Positions 35,786 through 48,000 of a stretch of 64,000 bases of DNA are shown in pieces (the first letter of the stretch is position 1; each line of letters opens with the position of its first letter). The DNA is from Sisyra terminalis (Eukaryota > Arthropoda > Insecta > Neuroptera > Sisyridae): contig OY292277.1 in the NCBI GenBank assembly GCA_958496175.1, forward strand, positions 43,597,050 through 43,661,049. Direction: 5' to 3'. Under the pieces are notes generated by a model that worked only from the letters and a program-made list of their open reading frames with translations, was not told the origin of the DNA and made no database searches. The translations under genes were made by a program, and so were the position numbers.

Positions 35786-36310
35786 TTTTTTTTTTACTTT
35801 TGGCTTTTATTTAAAAAATACAATTCATGGACGAACAAACGTAGATATTACAGGAACAATAGTAAATCTTTAGATTTACATCAATTTTAAGGAAAAAATG
35901 ACCGTATTTAAAAACCGAGGGACTCCTTGTCCATAAGTATCCATCCTAGTGCTTAATAGTATTCCTCTTAGTCCATTAATTTTTACATGACAGTAGCTGA
36001 CGATGATTTTAAAATCTTTATTTGGGTAACTAATTTAACTTTACAATATTCACGTAGTCCTTTCAAACTACCGGGTTTTATTGTACCCGAATGAGTGGTT
36101 AGCCGAAAGAGGGGAAAATACTTCATGTAATTACCTTAAGGTTGGAAAATTTCGAATAGGTAGAGCTGCCTACTTTACCTATATTTTGAGTTTTACCTTA
36201 AGTGATTGAACTGCTTTCGATTAGCCATAGTACTACTTTTTATTGGTTTTAGTACATAAGGTATTATATGTATTGCACCCATTATATATACCTATAGAAT
36301 ATAAAATATT

Positions 36311-36770
36311 CAGTGGCGTAGCTAGGTAACGAAGGGCCCTGGGGCAAATTAAAAAATGGGGCCCACTGCTATGTAAACTGATTAGGTTTTATCAAATAAA
36401 AATATGAAATATACAAATACTTTAAAAATGCTAAGCTACTTAAGCTCTTTTTTGTGCACTGCAGGGCAGGTAATAAAAATATTAAACAGTAACAACCTAA
36501 ATTACAATTAATGCTTGGTGTAGGTTTGGCTAATAAAACGAAATAGAGAAGATTCAAGGGTTTGTTTTATAAAGGTCGGGCCTACCAACTGACTAAATAA
36601 CAATTATATTTACAATTTTTTCCTAGCTTTAGTTTTTGCAATAGTATCAATGACTTCGTTTAAATCCAGGGTTGATGAATTTCCAAAAGTTAGTTCGATC
36701 GAGATTTCTGGTAAGGGTTCGAGGGACCAGGGGCACTTCCCCACCTAACCTCTAGGTAGTTATGCCACTG
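36311..36770. mobile_element. Non-autonomous hAT element with perfect 8-bp target duplication
   Basis: It is flanked on both sides by AAAATATT (36303-36310 and 36771-36778). Termini are CAGTGGCGTAGCTA and, inverted, CAGTGGCATAACTA (12 of 14). The 460-bp interior has GGGCCCTGGGGCA near the left end and no transposase frame. Confidence 0.88.
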
Positions 36771-39519
36771 AAAATATTATCCATTTTTAGTCGTTTAATT
36801 GCTTTTGTTTGCTTATAATACCTTTTCAAATAAAGCTTAAAAGTTAAAGTTGTTTCACTGTTCACTACACTAGGGATGTCACACTAAAAATGTTTATTAG
36901 GTACTGTGATTGTTTGAAACTTTTCACATTCTTTGTCCAAAGGTTCAGGTACTAATTTAACAATGAGTTAAATTTAAATATTTCCGTTGTAGTAAAATTA
37001 TGTTAAATCATTACAAAAGGCGTTACACTGGATTTACATAGGTATTAAAGTTTATGCCACCAAAAACTAAAGTGATTCTAGTTAGGTATTCCAAAGATAT
37101 TAAATTTATACCACTAGAATCCGAAATGATTCTGGTAAAGTTTTCCAAAGGTACTATTGAGTTATATAAGACTAGTAGTTGCCCGTTGCATTCGCAACTA
37201 AAGGTTTTATCTCAATAAAATGTTTAATATGAGATAATGTAGAGTTAATCAACAATCGAAATTTTAAATTTAATAATCAAAATGTTGTTAGTATAAAAAA
37301 AAGTTGGTCTAAAATTATATTAAGAAATGAATATAAGTGTTTTTTATATCATTTAAAATAACGTAATTTCACTAAATTAGTATGAAAGTTTATAATACTT
37401 GTGTAGTACTTATACCAAATAGGCGATTTAAAATTTTGGTTCGTTTTTCAACAGTCAAATTTTTTAAAATCTATTTTTTTATGAACCAATGGCTGTGATC
37501 TGGAGTACCTAATTATATATTCGGCTGAAAAGCATTAAGGTAGCAATCTTTTGCCATATATTACACTGTCAATTCAAATATAAAATCTTCGATACTAACT
37601 TTTTTTCGGTTTTTAGAACAATTTGAAAACCAATTATTGTTACTGAAAATAAATAAAATATTCGAATTTACTTCCACGTTTTCTACCTATTTCCAAAAAT
37701 TTTGTATGTACAACATCCAAATGTGTGTAATCGAATATCTTTTTAGTCATGTTAACTAATATAAAGAAGGTCATTATTTTTTTTTCGTTTTACATTGTAT
37801 TTCAAATATGAGTGCACATTTGTGTGGATGAAATTTGGAAAGTGTTTTTCTTATACGATGCAGATTTATAATAAGAAGGGTTTTTGAAAATTCCTCCCCT
37901 AAAACAGTGAAAAACGGTAACAAAGTTTGTAAGGGATAACGTTTAATAAACAATCGAAATTTCTGATTTGATAATCAATCAAAGTCCGTTAAAAGCTAAA
38001 CGTTATTACTTCTTAATATAAAACAAAGTTGGCTTATTATAAGAAACAAAAACTTAGGGTCTGCTTAAAAATTTAAACTCTGATAAGTAGATATATCTGA
38101 AAAGGTTAACTTAAGTTTATAAGTGAGCATTATGTTTTTTGGCTTTCACATATTGTAAACCTGAAAATCCGAAATACGTATTAACAAATAAATACATAAG
38201 TGAGTGAGTACCCTTACCAATGTTTTGAATGCGTAAGTGGGGATAACAGCGCATGCGCATAGCCCATTATGTACGGACGCACGGCAAGATAGCCAATTTA
38301 TAAATATGATGATGATTGTACTTTTAACAATCGAAATAGTAGTCTTAATTATAGACCAGCTTTTTTAACAAATACTCAAATAACCAAATTCAAATTTCGA
38401 CTGTTTATTAATTCAATTAAAATAATGAAGAATTATTGAAATAATTGTTGCTAATTCATATCAAATAACAAATTTTATAGTTGAGGTTAATAAAGTATCG
38501 TTACTTTACGCGTACTCGACAATAATTTTTTTTTTATTGCAGATTATGTGAATATGCTAAGTACAAGTCGTACCTACAATTACCTATTCTTGGATTGCAT
38601 ATTACTTGCTGGTTTGGTGTTACTAGTGGACTTAACTCCTTTAAGGATTGTCAAAAACGAAAGCTGAACTGCCGCTATGTTAAGTTGGAGGTATTGTTTA
38701 AAAAAATTTATAAAATGTTTCTTTTTTTTTTGGTAGAAGATTTATTTTCATTTTGTGATATTGAAAGATTGCATTAACAAAGACAAAATGGTTAAAATCT
38801 ATGCAATTTTACATGATTTATTTAATAAGCAAAACATGATCGGCTTACAAGCCCAGAACAATATATAAATACAACTTAGAGCCGGTGTTTAGATAGTGAC
38901 ATTTATTTTCCAGATAAAACTTTTTATGGAAGATAGAGCAAACATGCATACTTTCACCTTGTAATAGTGATATCTTAAGGGTATATTCTTTTTATCCATG
39001 AATAAAAAAACCGGCTCTTAATTGATATAATAACTAGCGTATATGTGGTTGAGAGTTAAATTGTCCTTTAAAGTTCTAAAAAAGTCCATAACTATTTCCC
39101 TCTTCACAAGTTCTGCATTCACTTGACTCGAATTTTTCCCAATAGTAAGAAGATGTTTTTTCCGTAAATAAACTTAGAAGTATTCTTATTTCTTTCCTTT
39201 CCAATTATAGAAAGCTTTGTGCTTAGAATTGATAAGTCAAAAAATATTCTTGTAGTGGTCATGTGCTTGATTTTAAAAGCTTCGGCACCTGTGGGTAGGG
39301 GAGAGAATATTGCATCTCTTTTGTACATTTAAAATTCTTATTTACATTATTTAAAAACCCAATAACGAAATTCTAAGTAAATGAAATAAAAACAAGGTAC
39401 ATTTTTTTAGATGTTGAATATGCTATGTACGTCTGCTGGTTATTTGTTTGATTTATTTGTAAGAAATGCAATTTTGGAAAATAACTCTTTTCTGTAGATT
39501 TTTTTTTGCTGGCACATAC
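36771..39519. other. Intergenic stretch with small duplications, no gene
   Basis: Two units of about 65 bp lie in tandem at 37040-37170. The segment 37216-37330 is repeated in diverged form at about 37930-38050 (AATCAACAATCGAAATTTTA versus AATAAACAATCGAAATTTCT). ACTAGTAGTTGCCCGTTGCA near 37172 looks like a transposon terminus of the type common in insects. GCGCATGCGCATAG near 38250 is an NRF1-like site without a recognisable gene. Confidence 0.4.
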
Positions 39520-41379
39520 CTATGCTTGGCTCGATAGATTTGATTTCTTTTTTAACCATTGTTGATGCAAGTTGTAAGTACTTATTTCAATAATGAACAC
39601 CAAAATTGAAAATAAAATTCCACTTATCAAACAAATAAATGGAATTAGTAAATGATCAATCGAAAATTCAGTATGTTTTACGGTTGTGTCCAAATGACGG
39701 AAACCAAATTTCAAAAACGAACGATACTTTAAATCAGCTAAAATTTTCTCCGCAATACCAAACTCCAACTGACCTAATAACAATTTATTGAAAATTTCCT
39801 TTAACGGTGATGTTTTAAAATAATGAAATAATACGTAGTTGGTCAAAGCTTTGTCTTCGGTTTGATACAATAGACTGTCATAGTGAGTATCCAAATTATA
39901 TTTCTGCATAAAATAGGTAACAATTAAATCGGATCCGTGAAAAGCCACATTTCGCATGGTGGAAACTTCCTCCAAAATCTCATCGACCAATTCTATTGTT
40001 CTAAAACGCACGATATGGTCTATCACGTAATTATATTCAAGTATTTCTTGCGAATTGTTATAAATTGGTTTGAAACTTTCCCATGAATCAGAAAACGAAA
40101 ATTTTAACGAAAAATTATGCGCCATTATATCTTGAAAGGTTTTGATTTGTTTTTCATATCCTGGATTTGTTAAAATATCGACTATTTTAGCGGCAAAAGC
40201 GGTCGATAAAATAAAGCAGGCATAAATCCAGAAAAAAATTATAACTCTTAAACCGATATCCGATGGAAATGGAACTCCTTGGCCTAAAAATATTGTGACC
40301 ACATAAAAACTCAGGTTTTCAACAGTTGCTTTCTTTGCTTCATAGAAAAAATGGGCGATCCAAATCAGAAAAATCATCACAACAATAATAGGAATCAATG
40401 AAATTAGTAGCGGAAGCTCTATCACTCGAGTGAATTTCATCCAAGTTAATAGTTTTCGAGCTTTTGGAACCCAAAAGTTCAATTTGTCAAAGTAATATAT
40501 AGCGGAATGGTCAAAAATTAAATTCGGACCAATAGCGTCCATATTAAGTAAAATATGCTCATTATATCCTTCTTTGAATAATTTTTTACAGAGGTCTTCA
40601 GTACAATATGCCCATTTTATATTAATTTTTTTGAAAATATTTTCCATCAATTGTATGGCAAATCCATTCCATTTGTCGTTTTCTTCTTCAAACATCAATG
40701 GCGGAATTTCAGAGGTTTCAATCAAGAATTTAAGCATTTCAAATGGAAATGAATTGTTGAAAAATCCTTGATCACCCGTCCTGATTATTGTACCGTTGGT
40801 ACAAAAACCAATTGTTGTAATTTTGTAATCAGCTAAAAGTTGACCTGCGTCCTGAGGATCTTCCACATCAACCGTAAATACGTTGACTTTTTCTTCTTGA
40901 TTGGCAATTACCACAAACTTTGTCAGACAGTATTGATACATAACCAATACTAGAAAATTATAGCTTATGTATTTATTTACAATTATAATCGGTTTCAAAT
41001 CTTTAGTCCATGCTCGCGATTGTATAAGTTCGTACAAAGTCTGGGAAAGATGTGTTGGTCCAAATCCGGCAATGATGATGTAGTCGAACGGCTTTTCTGC
41101 ATATGCCATCTGCTTAATTTTTTTTCCACACGAATTTATCACTAGTAAATTGTTGCCAATTGTCCATAAGAATTTAGAGACCAAATGACCATCGAAAGAA
41201 CAAATATCAATCAAAATTGTGCTATTGTTGGAATTGGTAGAATGTGAATTAATGACGTTTACTGCACATTGTAAGAGGTCATTTTTTTCAGAACAAATTA
41301 TCGGATCCAGCATTGAAATTGACGGCTGAACCAAGCTGAACAAAAATATCACAGCAACAATGAAATGAATTGTTATCAT
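39520..41379 (-). CDS. Divergent ionotropic receptor (single exon, complete)
   Basis: A 619-residue membrane protein of the insect ionotropic receptor family, relatives of ionotropic glutamate receptors that act as chemosensory cation channels in dendrites of sensory neurons. Visible order: signal peptide (1-22); an extracellular region to about 310 including the ligand-binding S1 half (PPLMFEEENDKWNGFAIQLM, 226-245); M1 at about 323-345; a pore-loop region with FLGQGVPFPS (364-373); M3 at about 378-401, where STAFAAKIV replaces the SYTANLAA motif of true glutamate receptors; the S2 half (402-575); and M4 at about 576-599 before a short cytoplasmic tail. The classical glutamate-binding Arg is not evident near WNGFAIQ. 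Absence of introns and low conservation are typical of divergent IRs tuned to taste or other contact cues. Specific subfamily and ligand cannot be assigned. No frameshift or stop is seen. Confidence 0.9.
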   Translation of the reverse strand: MITIHFIVAVIFLFSLVQPSISMLDPIICSEKNDLLQCAVNVINSHSTNSNNSTILIDICSFDGHLVSKFLWTIGNNLLVINSCGKKIKQMAYAEKPFDYIIIAGFGPTHLSQTLYELIQSRAWTKDLKPIIIVNKYISYNFLVLVMYQYCLTKFVVIANQEEKVNVFTVDVEDPQDAGQLLADYKITTIGFCTNGTIIRTGDQGFFNNSFPFEMLKFLIETSEIPPLMFEEENDKWNGFAIQLMENIFKKINIKWAYCTEDLCKKLFKEGYNEHILLNMDAIGPNLIFDHSAIYYFDKLNFWVPKARKLLTWMKFTRVIELPLLISLIPIIVVMIFLIWIAHFFYEAKKATVENLSFYVVTIFLGQGVPFPSDIGLRVIIFFWIYACFILSTAFAAKIVDILTNPGYEKQIKTFQDIMAHNFSLKFSFSDSWESFKPIYNNSQEILEYNYVIDHIVRFRTIELVDEILEEVSTMRNVAFHGSDLIVTYFMQKYNLDTHYDSLLYQTEDKALTNYVLFHYFKTSPLKEIFNKLLLGQLEFGIAEKILADLKYRSFLKFGFRHLDTTVKHTEFSIDHLLIPFICLISGILFSILVFIIEISTYNLHQQWLKKKSNLSSQA

Positions 41380-42310
41380 TTTGAAAATTCTTTGATTTCT
41401 GAAAATGTATCGATAGTTTTTCGATTTGCAAGAAACGTTTTCCTATAATGCTCACTTTATTTCCAATCTAAACTCCATTTAGTTAGTTTTGTCTTTGATA
41501 GTTTTACATTAAGGCTAATGATAATGATTGGGGTAATTATTTGCTTTTTATTTGAAAGTCTTTATTACCATAAAAAGTTTATAAGTTTAATTCTTTAAAA
41601 TTACTAAACTTTTCAAAATGCTTTCAAGATTATAGCTAAATTTGAGCTCTACTTAATTTTATTCAAGATTGATTCGCAAAAAATTAAACTAAACAGTTTT
41701 TAAATCAGTTGAGAATTGATTAAAATACTTTCATGCTTTTGAAAGCAATTATTACACTTTTAAGGGTTTGTGGGTTTTCATAAGCCATTGCAAACGTATT
41801 GAAATAATTGAAAACATTTGTAAACTTAATTTAGTTTTTTTTTTAAAGCTTAAGCTTTAAAAAATACTTGCAAGGTGATCTAATTATTTTTAGGCTATTG
41901 CCAGTGTTTCAAATTTTGATTTTTTTTTCAGTAAATAACATTAGCTAACAAATGTTGATATAAGCTTATAATTACTTAAAAAAGCCTACACAGTTCTTAC
42001 ATATCCTCGAATCACTTACAGAGGTGGCCAACCCACAGATCGCAAAAGATATATCTTGACAAATTTTTCGACCCACGAGATGCATCAGACTTTCGTAAAA
42101 TGTAGGTATACATTTTATAATGACCAAAGTGGTGAAATCCAATATATTAAAAATATTTACAGGGTATCTAAATTTAGCATAGAAAATTTGAGATATAAAT
42201 TCAAAAGTGGTCCACGAAGTTATAATGCATTTCCGAAGTGGCCCGCCATATTATTTGAGTTAACCACCCTTGATTTCAAGTGTACTGATTTTTGATATCT
42301 TAAAAAAGAT
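41380..42310. other. Upstream region of the ionotropic receptor gene
   Basis: No coding exon. AT-rich DNA up to about 42000, then a stretch with GTGGCCAACCCACAG and GTGGTCCACG words that looks like transposon-derived sequence. The receptor promoter should lie just above 41380, but no clear core element was seen. Confidence 0.35.
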
Positions 42311-42447
42311 CATAGATATTTAATTAAAGGATCTAATTTATATCCAACTAATGGGTGTCCTTTTTTCCTTTGGTCTGGGAGTCTCTCATGAGAGTTCCTC
42401 TGCACTGCGTCCTAAAAGGACTATTGCACCCCAGTTTAATTTCAGTT

Positions 42448-43299
42448 CTAGTTGGTCAGGTCTGCTTCTGATATGAATCTCAGCAGACAGTCAACTGGAT
42501 CTCTGTGTATGTTTCCCAGCTCATGTCCGGGTGAACCAAGCGAGTTGAGACGACTTTGAGTCATGGCTGGGCAGTCAAATAGTACGTGGGAGGCAGTTTC
42601 ATCTTCCACGCCACATTTTCTGCAAGCTGCTGATTCTGTGTTCTTCCCTATAGTTTGGAGATGTTTCCTCAAATTGCAGTGTCCTGTTAACAGGCCTACC
42701 AGCGTTTTGATGTCCTTCCTTCTTAGATTTAGAAGTCTTTTTTTATGTTCTTTCAGAGGTTTCTTTATCATGACCTTTGAAAACTTGCCTTCTGCATAGT
42801 TATTCCAGGATTTTATTTGTTCATTCTGCGTCCATTCAGCTATTCTACCCAGTGTTATGCACTTTGGTAGGCCTATAGCCGGCTCTGGACCCATGAATGA
42901 CATTCTTGAATCCACCTTTGCGAGTTTGTCTGCCTCTTCGTTGCGCTTGATACCAGAGTGCCCCGGCATCCAAGCAAGTGTAACCCTGTTGGATGTCTCC
43001 AACTGGGTTTGGAGTGTTTTACATTCCCAGACCAGCTTAGAGCTAGTCTGGTAATTTTCGATCGCTTTAATTGCGGCTTGGCTGTCTGAGAAGATTCTTA
43101 TATTTTTATTGTGATAATTTCTTCTCATATTTTCTTGAAGACAGATGATCATGGCATAGACTTCTGCTTGGAATACTGTAGGCATTTTACCCAGGCCTAC
43201 AAATATTCGTTTCCTGGGATTTGCTCCCCATATTCCAGCGCCTACACCATCATTTGTCTTTGATCCGTCAGTGAACCATACTATGTCACTTGGGAATTT
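42448..43299 (-). pseudogene. Non-LTR retrotransposon remnant: RNase H domain and C-terminus
   Basis: An open frame of about 284 codons, in phase from KFPSDIVWFTDGS to the stop at 42448. All four catalytic acids of RNase H are present: FTDGS, QAEVYA, FSDSQAAI and EEADKLAK, plus WMPGHSGI. The C-terminal part has the CRKCGVEDETASHVLFDCP zinc knuckle-like block common in Jockey and I-type elements. The reverse transcriptase and endonuclease are absent, so it is a 5'-truncated insertion. The frame is intact over its length, which implies a fairly recent copy. The 3' UTR probably extends down to about 42340. It lies about 0.9 kb upstream of the receptor gene. Confidence 0.88.
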
Positions 43300-45053
43300 A
43301 TTTATTTAAATCAGCCTTCTTCAGAATGCTACTTTTATTATTAATAATTAAACATAAATAGGCAACCTTTTCTTCCGAAGAAAAATTAGTTGAACTTGAT
43401 TACAAAGTTTCTGTCAAATCAATAAAGTTGTCTTTAAATTGGAACCATAAATGAAATCAGAATAAAATATTGGTACAACTATTTAGATTAAACTTGTTTG
43501 TGACCTTTATACCTTTTTTTGGTGAAACACTAAGAAGTATCTGAAATCAAAATATTATTGAAATCGATAAACCTGTTCTTGAATTGTACGAAAGAATGCA
43601 GGCTGAAAGATATTTACGTTCAATTTATTAACCTTTGCTCTACAATGTTCATTGTTGTGAGCAAAACCCGATAAATTCCAAACAGGTGTGAAATTGAAAA
43701 GAATTTTACCTGCTCTCAAATGGCGATTATTAATAATATAGTAATGAGAAAAAGGTAGAATCAAAGGTTATCATTTATGGAATCGGAAAGAGGTGTTAAT
43801 GTGATTATAATTGACAACAAATTAATACCTCAAACTGGTTTAGATTCCTTAAACGACACATTTAAGCCAGTCATTTTGGCCTTCAAGGTTGTTCTATGTT
43901 ATTTTATATCACCAGTTGAGCATATACTTGAATTTTTTGTGTTTATACAATTTAATAACATTTTCAATGTTTTTACAAACAAACCAAACTTCAAATTTCA
44001 TTTTATGGTTTCATTAAATTCTTTTGTGTATGGTAATAATATTAAATGCATTTAAAAAATTAAGTATTTTTTAAATTGGCTGCGTTACAATTAATATGTA
44101 CTTGATTATATTATATGCAAATATTTTTTTTATAAAACATCAGAGGACCCGGTGAACTTCGTACCACCTAGAATTGAATTGTGAAAATATTGCTACATTT
44201 TTAATTATTGAATTACTAACAATAATTATTAACAATTTAATTAATATATATTGTATTTTACTTATTTTGGTTTACACCTATAAAAACGTTAAACATGTTT
44301 AAACTCATATGCATACAAAAAATCCTTAAATTCTTACCAAATCATGAGTTTAAAGATATTCATGGATATTTCTAAACATATTTTTAACATTGAATATTTG
44401 TTGTCCTTCGAAATTACATTGTTTTTTTTGGCCAATTTGATCCTAAGGTCGCTATTAGTCAAGGACTGGAAGCTTACTGGGAATGTTCCTGTTTTTCTTC
44501 AGTACTTCCTTTAACATAATATTCGTTTTATGCGCCAAACGACGTCATTTGAAACAACTGTTATATTTTTGAATATTGGCCTAGGAGCTTTTAGAATCAT
44601 TTCCTATCCCATAAACTAAGGAGCATAATGGATCTGGTGGTGGGACCAATTGGAGCAATTTTACTTTTCCACCAGCATATAATAATCCAGTAGATTCACT
44701 GCTGTATTTTAACGCCTTCCAATATTGACAAATGATTGTCATTTCCTCAATTGTTCCAGATTACAATAAATATTAAGTAAAACTTGTAAATGCAAGGAAA
44801 TGGGAATATTTTTGCAAAATCACAAGACCAAGAAATGACATATTCGTTTGTTGTCAAATATTTATTGGTGTCAGCGTCTACTCTGCTAATTTGGCTGAAA
44901 CAAAGCTAGACAGCAAAAAAAAATTATTTAAACGTTTACAAAAATTACGATACAAATAATACAAGATAAATTCAATAGTACAAAAAATGATTTTTAAGCA
45001 TGTCGATTTTCTTCTTGTTTTCTTTTTTTTTTCTAAAAATTGTTGAATGACTT
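43300..45053. other. Intergenic stretch with a dispersed repeat
   Basis: Contains the dispersed repeat at 44140-44400. A plus frame at 43777-44055 and a minus frame at 43555-43764 have no supporting features. Confidence 0.4.
44140..44400 (-). repeat. Dispersed repeat, copy 2 of the 20252-20523 family
   Basis: Begins (plus sense) AGAGGACCCGGTGAACTTCG TACCACC and is the reverse complement of the copy near 20.4 kb. The two copies are separated by about 24 kb and are in opposite orientation. Confidence 0.55.
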
Positions 45054-48000
45054 TTAAAATATGTTATTGAGACATTGATTACGTGCACGGGAATTTGTAC
45101 GAATTGTCTTATTGGCGTCGATATCATTGACGTCTAGCAATAGCTGTCGTGTTTCTTCCATTAATTGCTTCTGCATTTTCGTTTGAGACATATTGCACAA
45201 CGAGGGTGGCAATTTTATTTCAGAAAGTTCAAACAAATTGAGTGCCATATACGGAGTACATTGGGACACTGATGAACGCATCTGCAACCCACGATGCATG
45301 CAAGTGCATATGAAAGTATAATATGTACACATGAAAATGTCAATCGTAAATAATTACCTTCTTTTTGATTTCGTTGATTTTTCCAAGTTTTAAATTGACT
45401 TTACAGCGCTGATTCGGTCGTAAATATGTTCGTTTTAGTAAATCATCCACTTCGTGTTCGTGAAATAGTTTTTCCATTTCGTCGTGGTCCACGACTTTTG
45501 CGTTGGATTGCCACATGGATACGTTTTGGCGATTTCGGGTTTTTTCAATTATTTGACGCCACGAATCGGGAATGGAGGCCTTCTTGAAAAGTGCCGGTGC
45601 CGACAAGACGTTCTGCTTTTCATTGAATACCTCATTGTCGGCCACATTGTGTACTTTCACCATAGCAACGTGGTTGCAACAAGTGATGCATAATTTGTCC
45701 TGCAGTAAATCGGAAAACCTGTAAAGAAACATTTCATTTAAGTTTGGATTCTAAAATGCGTTCATTTTTAATTTTTGCCTAGGCTGCGCTTTTCAAAAAT
45801 GTAAATTGAAGCTAATATTTATAGATGATAAAATTCAGATCTCAGCTTTTATATTTTTTAAATAAGAAGACAATTCAGGTTATTTAAGATCTTTTTGTTT
45901 TTTATTTCTTATTTAATATTTTTATTATTCAATTAGCTACGTTTCGTTACTAATCGTAACTTCCTCAAATTCAATAAAAATTTTATTGAATTTAAATTAA
46001 AAATATTTTATTTTTGTGAATCAAGAAGCCTAAGGAAGTTACGATTAGTAACGAAACGTAGCTAATTGAATAATAAAAATATTAAATAAAAAATAAAAAA
46101 CAAAAAGATCTTAAATAGCCTGAATTGTCTTCTTAGCTAATATTTATTTTGATAAGTTATATGCTTCGAAAGTATGAAGTAAAGGGAAAGTGGCATGAAA
46201 AAATCGGTTTCAAAAAAAAGGACAAGAACACAAAACGAGATGAATAATACAATTTGTAGCACTAGTTGTAGCTCATTTTGTTTGTAATGTGATATTGAAT
46301 TGTCCAAAAGTAATCATATTTTTAGTTATTTACAAAAAAAAAAAATTTCAATCGTTTGCAAAACATTTATATACATTGAAAGAACCAAGTAGATAAAAAA
46401 TTGAAGTATAGAGTAAGTAAATAAATTCCTGGAAATTTTAATTATCTGTACAAAGTCTTATATAACGTAAATCCCTTAAAGTTTTAACCTAAATTTAAAA
46501 ATTATTATTTTTCTAACAGTTCAACAATTCCAGTTCAATTATTCTTCTAACAATTATTATTCTTATAGCCAAGGTGGATTTTTAATACTTTTTTGGATTC
46601 AATGTTTTAAATGACATTATTTTCTGAAATAAAATTAAGGTTTATTTTAATCACATATCAAAATATAGCAAGTATACTGTCCTTATTATTATTTAATATA
46701 GGTCATGAAATATTTTCAAATATTTAAGCTTTGAAAAAGCTGGTCATGAAATAGCCAGCTGTTTCATTACGTCATAGTCCAATTCTTTCTAAATATACCC
46801 TCTGCAAAATATAACAACGAAAACTAGTTTAAAATTAAAGATTTTTTTTTAAATATATTATTACATAAGCTAATGTTTCCATAGTCATATTATGGTTGTT
46901 AGGTCTCTACGTTTGTATATCAAAAGACAAATAAAATGAACTCAAAAATATACTTTATTGATATAAAATTTTAAGAAAGCTATTCCAATGTTACTTATTT
47001 TTAGTGGATTATCAAATATCCAAGTTTCATTTGACTAATGCTGCTATTTTAAAATTATAATGTATGCAACTCTTGTTCGAAATCTACTGTGTAAGTGATA
47101 GTGGCTCTTTCATACCACCTTTCCCCTACTGTTCTATTTAAACTAGTTTCTCGAAACAAGCAAAATTTTTAAGAAGTAAGCATAGTTAATCGACTTAAAA
47201 GAATATCAAGAATATCGCCACTACTCAAAAATCGACAAAAAAAATCCATATTATTTTGTATACTTGGTGGAAACTATTTTTGAAGATAATTATTCGAACT
47301 ATATTCGATGAGTGATTTCATAGGGAAATTCCATAAATAAAATATAGAAAACTCGGTATAAGCTTGGATCAGGAACGTCGAAATTTTCAGAGCTGAAGAG
47401 AACTATTTCGACTGGTTTCGATATTATTCCTGTACGTATTGTTCACTCGAATGCAATTTGTACGTAAACTTTGACATATGCCAGAAATGAAGAAGCGACG
47501 GTTATTTTCAAATATGTATTTAAATTGTAATATGTAAAATTAAATTTTCGGCTCAAGTTCATTTTAGCACACCCACAATCTGGCAACGTTGAATTTTCGT
47601 CTTTTTTTTAAATTTAATTCGCCATATTTTTGTTAATGCAATTTTAATATGTTACAATTCTCTCTTTTGTGGCTAAATTTTTATTATGGACCGATTTAAT
47701 CGCAAATTAAATTAAAAACAAAGTCGAAAATGCAACGTTGCCAAATTGTGGGTGTGCTTAAATGAACTTGAACCAAATTTTCTAAATAAAGTTTACTTTT
47801 TTATGGGAAAAACACTTGTGAAAAACTGTTTTATATTATTATTAATGAAAGGAAACTCCAAAACATTTGCGAAATGAAAAATATACTTAGGTAATATTTA
47901 TTGTCGCATTATTGAATAGTTTAATTTTTATGTTCTGTTATATATATTTGATAATACATATTTGAAAATAACCATCGCTTTTTCATTTCTGGCATATGTC

